Of a stretch of 64,000 nucleotides of DNA, positions 11,156-22,709 are shown piece after piece. The position numbers were made by a program, and so were the translations under genes. This DNA comes from Tetrahymena elliotti 4EA (lineage: Eukaryota; Ciliophora; Oligohymenophorea; Hymenostomatida; Tetrahymenidae). The notes below the pieces were generated by a model, which made no database searches, had not been told where the DNA came from, and saw only the letters and a program-made list of their open reading frames with translations. The stretch spans positions 62,001-126,000 of the forward strand of contig JH720301.1 in the NCBI GenBank assembly GCA_000231825.2, written 5' to 3'. Within the stretch, counting starts at the first letter, position 1. Every line of letters starts with the position of its first letter.

Positions 11156-12538
11156 TCATTATTCTATTTCCATCTTTTGTGAAGGTTACTTTTCTAATTT
11201 TTCTTAATTTAATTTATCTCCTTAGTCTCCTTTGCTTTTGGTTTATTCAAGCAATATTTCATACTATTCAAATTTTTTTACATCTTCTTCTTTAGGATTA
11301 TAATGCAGATATAGGAGTTCATTTAGCACGTATAAGCAGTCTAATATTCAAATACATAAATAAAAAAATATTTCTAAATGCATGTAAAAACTTTAATTAC
11401 CTTTTATATCTTCAGCAGTAATTTATGTTTTTAATTCTATTGATATTTCCTGAAGCCATCTTTCATATGCTTCCTCCTCTCTCATAGTTTCAGGATTATA
11501 TTTTTCTTTGAACTTTTCAGGAATTCTTAAACTAATAATTGATCATACAATTTTTATCTTTATATAACTGTTTAAAAATGTATCTTACTGTGGTTCTATA
11601 TTAAATTATGAGCAACTTATCATAAATGCAGAGACAGCTATAATCTATGGCTTAAATATAAGAGGAGCATAGCTTCTAAAGCTGTCATAACTTAATACTT
11701 TAGTAGCATAATATATACGTTCTTTTTCTTGATCTTTTTCATTACAGAACTCAATAATAGTTTGCAAGAAATCAAAGGGAAGCTATATATCAAATTCAAA
11801 TTGGATTGCCTTTAACAATTTACTTTCAGCTATGCAAATCTTTTTTAATTTATTTTTGTCAATTTAAAATATTTAAAATATTTTTTTTACTTTATTTTTT
11901 ATTTATTAATATATTGTATCATTCATTATTTATGCTTAGTCTCTTCTGGGCGCTTATTGATAATATCCCATAATTATTGGCTTTAGCCTGTAATGATCTT
12001 ATTCCTTTATCTTAAATGCCAACATCAATGCAGCTGCACAATAAATCTAATATAAAATAAAAATTATCTCTTTAAGATAAAGCAATTTCAATAAATAAAA
12101 TATCTAAATAGGATTGATCTTAATATTTCTTATTCAGAAGCAATCTTTTATACAATTAAGGATTATCCTCCATAGATTTGATTAATGAATTATTAGCAAA
12201 TGTATAATTACGAATCTATCATAGTTCAAGTAGCTCTTGCCAATAAAAAAATAATTAACTAGTTGAATTCCAAGTGATGATATAGTGAAGCTAGGACTAT
12301 AGGATTTTTAAAGAAATGTCTTAAATTACTATTTGAATAAACTTGGCTAATAAATTATGTACAAATTAAAACCAAATCTGCCAAAAATAATTATTTACAT
12401 TTTTAAGCTTGCAATTAAATCTATAATAAAAGCAGCATTTCCATCCATTATTTTCTTCTAAACTTCTGGACTTATTTCTAATTCACTGTTCTTGTTATAT
12501 TTTTCTGAAAAAATCTCGCTTTTCTTATATAACTTCAT
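11156..12538 (-). CDS. Cyclin (transcriptional cyclin K/T/L-like)
   Basis: Six minus-strand exons fit: 12538-12399, 12341-12212, 12046-11891, 11839-11589, 11531-11401 and 11340-11156, giving 330 aa. The first cyclin box shows helix 1 (ISSLGIQLVNYFFIGKSYLN) then helix 2 (YCAAALMLAFKIKEQD). A later stretch (ICIAESKLLKAIQFEFDIQ) matches the ESxLLxxLxFD motif of cyclin K/T, and FKPQIIAVSAFMIS begins the second fold. Cyclins of this group bind Cdk9- or Cdk12-type kinases that phosphorylate RNA polymerase II. The tail is acidic and Gln-rich. The last four exon joins are well constrained; the first intron (12398-12342, ending CCAAG) is the weakest choice, because reading straight through also stays open. 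No destruction box is seen. Confidence 0.8.
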
Positions 12539-13439
12539 TATTTTACTTTCTACTAACTATATTATAAATATTACTTTCTATCTTTATAAAACTTTAAATT
12601 TTTTTTTGTAAATTTAATGTTTGCAAAAACTAGCAAAAATCAACTATAAAAACTCTCTATATATCTAGAGCTAACTACATATTTGAGTTAAATTGATCTT
12701 TTAGTCTCCTCATATCAATCAAAATTGCTTTTAGACAATATCTAAATAATCTCTCACAAATTTTTACAGACACTAATTTAAATTTTTATAAATTATTTTA
12801 ATCAAGGATTTTTTCCTTAAAAAATGGTATGTGTAAAATAACTATTTAATTGTCAAAGATATTCAAATAATAGTAAAAAGAAATAAATTTTACAATTAAA
12901 AATTTTTTAGTTTATTTAAACATAATATTTTTAAAGTAAAAGATAAAACAAACCAAAAAATTTTTAAAATAAAGATAAAACACACCAAAACATTTTAAAT
13001 AAAAAAGTCCAACTCCCCTTCCAAAATTTATAATTTATTGAAGTGAAATTCAAGATGGAAGATATTTTATTGTTGATTTTTTTAAAGTGAAATTAAATGT
13101 TTAAAGATAGAAACAGTTTTATAATTTGTATTCTTAAAATTGTTCAGATAAATAAAGAATTTTTTTTGGTTAATTAAGTGTGTATTTTCAACAACATTTT
13201 TGTAAAAATTAATAAATATATTATTTAATTGAAAGAAATGATTTTGTAAAGATCTTTATTAATTGATATATAAATTTGAATACATTAATTACAAAAATTT
13301 GGGTATATTTCATAATATTTATTTAATATTCAATTTAATTAATAGATTGTTTTTATATATAACTCTAAAAAATATCTTATTTTTAATCTCTTTTTGGTTA
13401 TTTAGACAACAAAATTATTCAAAGATTTGAATTTACTAC
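12539..13439. other. AT-rich spacer
   Basis: About 0.9 kb between two minus-strand genes; contains near-repeated words around 12905-13005 (two copies of an AAAGATAAAACA-CACCAAAA-like segment) but no gene. Confidence 0.5.
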
Positions 13440-15035
13440 TCAAAAAATTCTTTTTTGAAGATGAAGCTCTATTGATTAAGCTGTTTCTTTTATATTTTGT
13501 AAGGTATTTATTTTTGTGCATCCAATGATATTATGCTTTACTTAAAGTTTTTTCTCATATACTTAAACACCTGATAATATACGGAATCTAAACTTTTATG
13601 TGAATGATTATCTGATAAAGTCTCTGTATGTAGGATCTTTTCTGTGATAGTATTAACTATTTTTGTATTCAAAAAGAATCTTCAAAAACTCAGCATCAAA
13701 ACCAAATATTTCTTAGCATTATTCGTTAAAGGCTAAAGCACTAAGTGCACCAGTAGCATCTGATATGTTTAAATTGGTTGCCATCTTTGCTTAAAGTGTA
13801 GCACCTGCACATTTTTTGAAACATTTTTAAATAACTGGGTAATTTTCTATTTTTTTCTTGCAAACACTACATGCAACATAAAAAGGTTTCTTTTCAATAC
13901 CTGCTGAGTAAATTTCTCCTTCTATTTCTGAGTAAATACATTTTGTGAACTCTTTTATAAAAGCTGGATCTGTATAAGAATGGGTTAAGGAAAGTCTTAT
14001 TACCCTTTCAAGCTAATCTTCAACTTATTATACAACATAATTAATAGATTTGACATCATAAAAATGGAGTGAAACTTTATTATCACCAATTTATGTAAAT
14101 TCTTTATTTTTATTTGCTTTACTATTTTTTTACTTGTTTTATTCATTGTTTTTGAATTCCTCTTTATCATCTGCTAAACCATATTCTAACTGATGTTATC
14201 CTTTATTATCCATATCATCCTCATCTTCTTAAATTATCTTTTCAAATGAGAATAGAAGATCTAGAGCTTGCTAAATATCTGGATTCATAAGAATACCAGA
14301 TCCACTATCTACACTCTTTTAATTTGCATAAACATTAACATGAGTTGATTTTATGAGAATAACATCAAAAATTTTTAGATTTAAATTAAGGCCATATTCG
14401 TTTCTTATTGATACTTGTAAAGTATGTCTTGTTTCATCTCCTATTAAAAATCTCACTGTATCTAATTCTCTTCCTTCTTTATCTTTGGTTTTTTCTTTGG
14501 AGGGTTCTTCCATAACAACCCCTTTTTAAATAAAATTTTCATGTTAAAGTCTAAATCAAAAGGTAAACAATATAAACAAATTAATTAATTAAAAGCACAT
14601 ACCTATGATATCAAAGTGATCTGTTTAGTGTTATTCTGTAATTTAATTTATTTTTATGAGTTCATATTTGCTAAACTCATTTTCATACTTTTTAACTGTT
14701 TCTTCATCTTCAATTAACTACACGTAAGTCTCATTAAACAATTCATACTTAAGACATTTTCTTGGTTCCCTTTTTTGAGCATCTTTAGCAATGATTGCTC
14801 TTGAAAATTTATAAACTTTACCTAGCTAAATTATCTCATAATAATTCTCAATATCTGAACAATTAAAGTACACAAGTGTGCTATGTTCTAGAGAACCATC
14901 ATAGATTTCAATCTTAAACGATTTGTCTTAGTATGTATATTTTATTGAACCCTTAGAAATAACTTTAGCGGTAACAGCTAAAGTTCTAACTCCAATTTTA
15001 ACATCTTTTAACTTTTTTTCTTATATTTTCTCCAT
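13440..15035 (-). CDS. Replication protein A large subunit (RPA1/RPA70) family, N-terminal domain absent
   Basis: Two exons, 15035-14603 and 14521-13440, with an 81-nt intron; 504 aa. The order matches RPA70 OB folds DBD-A, DBD-B and DBD-C. DBD-A: IGVRTLAVTAKVISKGSIK and GKVYKFSRA. DBD-B begins at FDIIGVVMEE with a region ending GILMNPDI, like the NPDIPEA of RPA70. DBD-C carries the zinc ribbon: YVACSVCKKK, CFKKC, then KMATNLNISDATG and FNEQCQEIFG. RPA coats single-stranded DNA in replication and repair. The start lies directly before DBD-A, so the protein-binding DBD-F domain of canonical RPA70 is missing. Ciliates have several RPA70 paralogues, one of them the telomerase subunit Teb1, so replicative RPA1 versus a specialised paralogue is undecided. 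Confidence 0.88.
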
Positions 15036-16126
15036 ATTTTTTATATGATAATCAGTGAAATAATTGATAGATTTTTTAAATTTCTTTTTTTAGATTCGAT
15101 TTAAAAAATGGTTCCCTGAAAATGGATAGTTTTTCTTTTATTATTTGAGGATGATCGTTTAATGTTAATTTAAAGTTAATAATTTTTTTGCTTTAAAAAT
15201 GACAAAAGGTTTAGAATTTTAATAAATATCAAATTCTGGTGTTAGTCTTAATCTATTCGTTTGTGATTAATAATTTAAATCTATATCTTGTTTGCGCCAA
15301 TTTATCTTATAAAATCTATTTAATTTTTTAGTAATTCAAAATTTTTAAAAAATAGATCTAAATATTAATTGATATTCAGTAAAATAAATTAACAAATAAT
15401 CAAAACTTTCATCACAAAAAATTGGTTTTTTCTTTAAAAATAATCTTAGAATATCACAAGTTGAAAAGTTGAATGAATTTTATTTTTAAATATCCTAAAA
15501 ATTAATAAACTCTGATGATATCATCTCAAAACTAAAAACTAGAAAAAATTTTATAATCTGCTCTTGATGCTATGAAAACCTGCAGTCTTAACTCTAAAAT
15601 GAAATTTAACCATTTTAATTTTTAAATTAATATTACCATAAAATATAGCAAGCAAGAAAAGTTTTTTTTTGCTTAAAAACTTATAACCTAAAAATATTTT
15701 GTAATTATGAAGAAATATGTACAAAATATTTGCTCAATTTATTTCTAATAATAGCATAGATTTTGTTTAATAAGAAGAAAGTAATAATATTCAAATGTTA
15801 AATTTATTAGTATTGTAATTTCTACTTTTAACATAAACTTTTGAACCTTAAATAACACTTTTTATTTTCAAAATTTTTTGTAATTTCTTTATAAAAATTT
15901 TATCTAATTTGCTTTTTAAGAAATTTAAAATAGATACTGATAGACATCTTAAAAAAATATTAATTTGTATTGATTTTATTGATCATCATGATAGTTATCT
16001 CTTAATTGAATTAATATTATATTTTAGGATTTATAATTGCATTTTTATGACAGAAATAAATTATAATCTTATTAAACGTTTTATTTATTTAAATCTTTTT
16101 TATCATAAATAGTTAAATATTCTAAA

Positions 16127-16157
<31 letters not shown>

Positions 16158-16704
16158 AATTTTTCGTTGTTTAATAAGAGTAAAATTATATATAATTTAT
16201 TTAACAAAATTAGGCTTTTTTTATTGAGTTAAAATCAAAAAATTAAAATTTAATTAATTTCAATCTTAATTTTTTTGTCAGATAAAATAATGAATAATTA
16301 GTATTGAAGTCAAATTATGAAGAAAAAATCATGTATTTTTATAAGATAAATAAAAAATAAAAACAAAAGATTTTATTTAATCTTTGAAAAAAATAGTTTT
16401 TATAAAATAAGAAATTATTGAACAAATAAATAAATTTGGAATCGCAAATAATAAAAGTATTTTATCATAAATCTGAGGATTAGATTTTAAAGATTGAATA
16501 AATAAGTTAAAGTTATACATTGATATATACATGGGAAATTATTTATATAAATTATACTTTAGTCAAAATTGATTTATTAAATTTATAAATATTTCTTAGT
16601 TGTTTAAATTAAATTATTGATTATTTTTTATATATTAAGTTAGTATAGTTGTTTAAATATTATTTTTATAGATTATTAATTTAACTAGTGTTAGGATTTA
16701 TTCT
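15036..16704. other. AT-rich spacer between minus-strand genes
   Basis: About 1.7 kb, extremely AT-rich, including an (AT)n tract. A short frame at 15909-16112 has only A/T-rich codons and no support as a gene. Confidence 0.5.
16127..16152. repeat. (AT)13 dinucleotide tract
   Basis: Uninterrupted alternating AT for 26 nt in a non-coding spacer. Confidence 0.95.
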
Positions 16705-17433
16705 TCAAATTTGTTTTCTGCACATAGGACAAGAATTGTGTTTATTTAACCATTCCTTTACGCATCCTTAGTGGAAGTTATGTGAGCAAGGGAGTTGATT
16801 CATGACTTCACCTTTCTTGTAATTTTCATAGCAAATAGGACATTAATTTTCTTTATCATCACATTATACAATAACTTGAGCAAGTTTATTAATTTTATCT
16901 TGAGAGGCTGGTTGATGTCTACTAGAATTTTATTGTTATTATCCCATCATATTAAATAATTAGGCAAAAAATGGAATACCATCATTCATTTCTTCTTATT
17001 GACCATTCATATTAAAAATATTGAAAAAGACATTATTTCCAGGCATTTAGAATGAACTGAAGAAAATAGGAATGCCTCCTTCTTATTGCTATTATTATCT
17101 TTATTGTTATTGTTATCTTTGTTGTTATTGTCTTTATTATTGTTGTTATTATCTTTAGTTGGCTTCGAATGCATCAAAATTAGAAGGATGTTCTTAACCA
17201 TTTTCAATAATTTCAAGAGCAAAGTTACAATTAGAGCAAAGAATTTCTTAAGGAGCACTAGAAATAAGTCTCTTAAATTCCTTTCTGCAGTTATGACACC
17301 ATAGTCTAACATTTCTGTATGAGTACATTTCATGATCTTTTTATCTATCACTCATTTCGAATGAGTTGTAGTTATTGTTGTTTTGGTTGTTTTCAAAGTT
17401 ATTCATGGAGTTGCTGTGGCTTTCAATATCCAT
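16705..17433 (-). CDS. RING-H2 E3 ubiquitin ligase, RNF126/RNF115-like, with polyQ tract
   Basis: A single intronless frame from ATG at 17433 to TGA at 16705, 242 aa. The N-terminal part has a CxxC...CxxC zinc ribbon (LWCHNCRKEF, then LCSNCNFALE), the same position as the BCA2-type zinc finger of RNF126/RNF115. The C-terminus is a complete C3H2C3 RING: CPICYENYKKGE, CSHNFHQGC, then W and CPMC close to the stop. Such enzymes recruit E2-ubiquitin and often work with BAG6 or endosomal cargo; that pathway is inferred from the family. Between the two zinc modules is a roughly 25-residue Gln run interrupted by Arg, then Asn/Met/Phe-rich sequence. No membrane segment. TGA follows directly after the RING, as in many family members. 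Confidence 0.92.
17080..17160. repeat. PolyGln-encoding codon run in the RING-H2 gene
   Basis: On the minus strand the tract uses TAA, CAA and TAG mixed, with AGA interruptions, giving a Gln/Arg low-complexity block. Codon mixing suggests the amino-acid run is kept by selection or old slippage rather than recent pure-repeat expansion. Confidence 0.85.
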
Positions 17434-19160
17434 TTTATTTTAGCTTATTTTGTAATGAGTTGTAATTGTGAGGTATTTTTATTGTAGTATTTGACTTTTA
17501 TATTTTTTTTGTAATTAATTAATAATAATTTTTTTGAGCCAATCCTGATCAAGTTTTTAAGGTTAATTAGGGTATTATAGATATATTGGATATAGATTCC
17601 TTATTCTAGATAGTGAAAATAAAAGTTTATTATTATTCATAGAATTTTTCTAATTAAATGCAAAGGCAAATAATCTTTTAATTTAGAATTCTTCCAATTT
17701 TCCAAATTTAATAATGAATAATTAAAAGAAGATTTCTCAAAGAATTATCATTATTACTAAATTACAATCAATTTCATAGATTTTACTCGATTTGTAAATT
17801 TTATCTCATCTAATCTATTTTACTCACTTAAAAAGACTTTATTAAAAATTATTTTATTGAATTTTCTATTTAACAAAATAAAAAAATAAAAATATATCCT
17901 ATTTATTTACATAAATCTTAAATTATTTTAACCAAATTTAAATAAAATATTTTTTAATCCAGCCTTTTATTTTCGATCAATCATTCTATAGTTTTTACAT
18001 GAATGCGTAAAGAAATAGAAAGAATTTTACTAAGAAATAGATGCAAATCAAGCATTATTTCATTTGATTTTCTCCCTTCATTTAATTTTGAATAATTACA
18101 CTTTATAATTAATTTAGGTGGAAAAAATTTGTCTTATTTAGGCAATTATTTATTTAGACTAGATAGTAAAACAATCTATCTTCAAATAAGTAATTATTCA
18201 AAGATGTCATTTTTCTCAAAATAAGTTATCATACTTAATAATTTAAACACAATAAATGCTAAAATTGTTTTAAATAGCAATATATTTAGCAATAGAATAA
18301 ATTTATCCTCAAAAAAATTAGTATTCCTAAAACTATTTATTGTATGAATTAACAATTATTAAATAGTACTTGAAAATCAGATGGAAATGTAAATATTTGT
18401 AAATAAGTTATTTAAAAGGCAAAAATATCATCAAAAATAATCAAGAAAATGCTACAAAAGCCTGAAGGCAAAATTTCTATGAATAAAGGGATTTCTATTA
18501 CATTCAGTATATATAAGTAGATTAAAAGAATGCAGGTTATAAATGTAATATCTTGAAATAAATAGAAAGACATTTACAAATAACATATCCTATTCGCCTA
18601 TTCGCGAAATAAAATGTTTTTTTAGAATTAAAAAACACTTAGATTTTAGAAAGAAAAAAGAAATTATATTAATTTTGAAATCTGCTATTCATTTTTTAAT
18701 TTAATACCAAAAAAATAGTTTTTCAAAATAAAGTAATTCAAAAATAAAATATTTTTATGTTTTATTATATTTCTTTAAAACTATACTTTTTATGTCTAAA
18801 ATAGAATATTTTCTCTTTGATTCAAGTAAGTTTTTCTAAAATCAAGCTTTTACAATTAAAAGTCTAGATAATTAATTTAATCTCTACAAATTTTTTTGTT
18901 GAAATTTTATAGATGAGAAAAAAATTTATTCCAAAATATGAATAAAATTAAAGAGATATAAGCATAATTATTCGATTTTTAATTAAACAGATTAAAATAT
19001 GTTTATTTATCTATTTATTGAAATTATTATTTGAGAGGTTTAGTTTTTTAAAAGAATTTGTTACATAAATACAAAAAATATATATATTTTACATAATTTT
19101 AGATAAAATAGTTTTAAATTTGTTAAATTTTTTAATATTATTCACTAAATAAAATTATTT
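17434..19160. other. AT-rich spacer
   Basis: About 1.7 kb without a convincing coding island; a small TTCGCGAA-type palindrome sits near 18597-18610. Confidence 0.5.
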
Positions 19161-20054
19161 TCAGACAGGATTTAAGCAGGATGGACAAGAGTTGTTAAAA
19201 GGCACATTTACCCATTAAGAAAAGCACATAGAGTGGAATAAATGTTTGCATTTCAAGCGATAAATATACTATCCTAAACCGAATCTATATTCACATATAA
19301 GACAAGATTATTAATTCTTTATAAAAGAATCTATCTCTCTTTAGCTTATTTTTATTAAATTCTCTCTTAAAGCTGCAGTACTAGTTTATATATGATAGAA
19401 TACTCTGATATTAGAGATAGTATAATGTTTACTTAATACTTTTTTCATATGTTCTTAAATTTTAAAAGTTATTACAGAAATAAGTGCGTTAAGCATAGAA
19501 GCTCCTAAGGCTAATACCAATTATATTCTTTTACTTTCTACATTAGATATATCAGAATACCAGTATAATATTGAATAATCATTTACTTTTTGTAAGATAG
19601 CAAATATTAAAGATAGAATATTTATAATCAAGACAGTTATGAGCAGTGTTTAGTAAATAAGCAAGCTTATTAGCATCAAATTAATATATTTTGACTAGTT
19701 AAACTTTTTGTAAAAGTAGAAATAGGTAATAATGATTGCAATTAGAGTTAAAGATGGAAAAGCAAATAAAAAAGCAAAAATGCTATTAGTGATAATCTAA
19801 ACTGTTATCAATACACCTATAATAATAAGAAAAGTTACACTAAACAAAATCTGCTTAAACATTAAAATTATTTTTAACAATATATTATTCCCTTCTCTAC
19901 TTCCACTAAAAAAATATTGCCTGTCTATCACTATTATTATCAGAATTATACTGTTTACTTATTATCTTTACTTTCTTGTAATCAACTCAATAATTGTTAA
20001 GATTTTGAATTTATGATATAAAATCTGCGCCCAAATATTTTGTTTATTTTTCAT
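19161..20054 (-). CDS. Multi-pass membrane RING-finger E3 ligase
   Basis: A single frame from ATG at 20054 to TGA at 19161, 297 aa, no intron needed. Four hydrophobic segments are clear: ILIIIVI near residue 40, ILFSVTFLIIIGVLITVQI, then SIFAFLFAFPSLTLIAIII, then LISLLIYQTLLITVLIINIL, with a further one at LVLALGASMLNALISVI. The last 55 residues form a RING: CLICEY, CKHLFHSMC, then W and CPSC five residues before the end. The layout (membrane segments then C-terminal RING) fits ER or endomembrane E3 ligases that ubiquitinate membrane clients. Spacing and the CxH-x-x-xC core are intact, so activity is plausible. A later Met at about residue 71 could be an alternative start; the upstream one is in frame and preferred. 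Confidence 0.85.
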
Positions 20055-21030
20055 TTTAAAATAGATATTAAAATAATTTTTAATTTCCTTCTTTCCTTCC
20101 AGTAGTTTAAAATCATCCATTTAAATTGAAAATGGGGTAGACATAAAATTGGGGAAAAAAAATCATTAAGAAATCAAAAAACTAGAAATATTCTTTCCTA
20201 GAATAATTAGTCTAATAAAGCATAATATTTCAAATTAAAAGTATTCAAATAATCAAACCTTAAAGATATTTATCTAATATTCTGTTAGATATTTTACATT
20301 TTTATATAAAAACTAAAGTAGCTTTCTATTCCTTAAAAACTTTAAGAATTTTGAGATAATATGTTAAATATTTCTTCTAAATAAAATATTTTAAAAGTGG
20401 TGAAAAAAAGAAATTTGACTTGGTTAAAAAAATTGTAAATTAATGATTACTTTTTGTGTTTAGTTTCTTTCATAAATACTATTATCTATCATACGTAATA
20501 GATATAAATATTTTTTAAATAAAAAAATAAATGGTAAAATGGTTTTGGAAGAAATTATTTCAAAATTATTTCTACAGATTCCACTCATTTAAGCTAAAAT
20601 AAATATTAGTATGGGCTATACTTTTTTTGTAATATCCATTATTTCAAAAGTATAAAAAAAAGATTTTCATAATTGAATAAATTGATTCAAAAAAATAAAC
20701 AAAATATTATTTTTAATAAATGTAAGCAATTAAACGAATAAATATTTTGAATACTATTTATTTTAATATATTTTTAAAAGATGATTTTTGTTAGTAGAAG
20801 TAAGTAAGTAACATTTTTTTACTTGTGGATTTGAGTTTATGGTGAGATAGAGCTTTTGATTAAACTTAATATAATTTTCAGAAAGAGCCATTAATAGTTA
20901 TTAATTTATTCTAATGATTGTATCTATCTTAGCTTCATCTTTCAAATATCTTTTTAAATAAATTAAAAAGTATATTTTTAATAAATAATAAGTTTAGAAC
21001 ATACAAAAAACATTAGATTAAAATTATAAG
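20055..21030. other. Divergent intergenic region
   Basis: Lies between the minus-strand RING gene and the plus-strand exosome gene and must hold both promoters. AT-rich; only a 23-codon coding-like stretch near 20823-20891 (minus) was noticed, without a full gene model. Confidence 0.5.
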
Positions 21031-21843
21031 ATGAACACAAAATCAAGCCAAGGATAAATAGAATTCATTCGTGATGGATTTAAAAATAACATTAGGGGTG
21101 ATGGTAGAAAGAATGACTAGAGTAGAGAGTATTTAATTTAAACAGGATAGCTTAAGCAAGCAAATGGATCAAGTTTTATTAGCTTAAATGACAATAGTGT
21201 TAATATTTATACAGGAATAAAGGTAGAAATAGGCGAAACCAATAATGATGAAGGAAAAATTATCTTAAAAATAGAATCTGCTTAAAGAACTGAGTAAACT
21301 AGAGATTAAGAGAACCATATCAATAGCGATAAAAATACTTTGATTTACTTAGAATCCCTTTTAAACAAATATTTGATTTAGAACATTAATAAAAAATCAC
21401 TTTGCATAGTTGAAAAGAAAAAATGTTGGATTTTAAATATTGATATTTTTATTTTGGAAGCTGTAGAAATTGCTTATTTAAATTTGATAGCTGCTGGTAT
21501 TAATGCTGCTCTTGAAGATTTAATCCTCCCAAAGATATCAATTGCTCATAATAATTTAACGAATGAAGACGAAATTACTTTAATTGAGGAATAGTTTTAA
21601 TCTTTTTCAATTTCAAAAGACTTTAAAATGCCTAAAATCATGCTAATTGGATAAATTGATAGAATTTTAGTAGGAGATCTTACTGTAGAAGAGTATTATT
21701 CTGTTGAAAATAAATACATTGTTGTTGTTGATATCTATGAAAACAAAATTATTTCCATTAAAAAAACTGGATCAGGTTTCTTACCTCCTGAAGATTATGT
21801 TAAGATTGTATAATTTGCTCTTTCTTCTGCATTAAAAAAGTGA
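21031..21843 (+). CDS. Exosome RNase PH-like core subunit, Rrp42 type
   Basis: One intronless frame, ATG at 21031 to TGA at 21843, 270 aa, the usual length for an RNase PH-fold ring subunit. Visible landmarks: IRGDGRKNDQSR near the start (the RxDGR block of the family), GSSFISLNDNSVNIYTGIK as the first beta hairpin, and EAVEIAYLNLIAAGINAALEDL, which is the long helix of Rrp42/Rrp45-type subunits. Eukaryotic ring subunits are catalytically dead and hold the channel feeding Rrp44; nothing here restores phosphorolytic residues. The complex degrades and trims RNA 3' ends in nucleus and cytoplasm. Rrp42 is preferred over Rrp43/Rrp45 by the N-terminal block and length, but the choice rests on motif memory. 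Confidence 0.85.
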
Positions 21844-22709
21844 AGTTGACTAAAAATAAACTAATAAATATTTTCTTGTGTAATTTGATCTAATAAAATC
21901 TTATATTTTAAGCTTTTTAAATTAAAATCCAATCAAAAAAATCATTTTTTTTGTTATTCCTTTTTTTTTTTAATTTTCAACAAAATATTTTTACAGATAT
22001 CAAAAAAATAAACAATTTTAATTATGTTTAAAGTTTATATTTGTAAAATAAAATAAAAAGATTGTGAATGTAGATTTATTTTTTTACTTTATTAGTTCTT
22101 TTGAAGTTAAATTTATAATCAAAAATCTAATTCTTCAATTGTTTTTAAATTTTTAAAATATTAACATCTAAAAAAAGACTTTAAAGTAAATAATTATCCT
22201 TAAAAAAATGTTCAAAATAAAATTTGATTATAATAAATTAATAATGTTAGACTTACTTGTCTTAGAGAATTCCATCAAAAAATAAATCATTTGTGGTAAA
22301 ATTCCAAACTTTTACTTTAAAAAAATTATTTTTGAAAACACTTTTCTGATTTAATTAAATACAAAAAATAAAATTTGATATTAATTCTATTCTTGTTATC
22401 AAAAAAAATAAAAAAAATATTTGTGAGAAATATTTTATTTATTTTTGAAAACACTAAAAAGTTTTTTTATATAGATTTAACAATGTTAAAAAATAAAACG
22501 CAGAGATAATTACTTTGATTAAATATAAAAATTTATTTAAAATTTAATCTATTGCTATTATATTGCTTTTAGATTTTTTTTATTTTTTCTGATAGGATAT
22601 TTAATATTGTATTTAGTTATAAAAAATGATGATTTATTTATTTTATATAGGGGCCAAAATTTTCTCCTATTATAGAATAAGGAGTGTTTTTGATATTTTT
22701 AATGCAAAG
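21844..22709. other. Convergent intergenic region
   Basis: 3' flanks of the exosome gene and the MGC-TPR gene; A/T runs, no coding signal. Confidence 0.5.

Noticed and set aside
15909..16112. 67-codon standard-code frame rich in Ile, Leu and Tyr
   Set aside because: Composition equals the surrounding spacer; no conserved-looking residues.
20823..20891. Minus-strand 23-codon stretch starting MALSENYIKFNQ
   Set aside because: Looks like a first exon before a GTAAAA donor, but no convincing second exon was found downstream.
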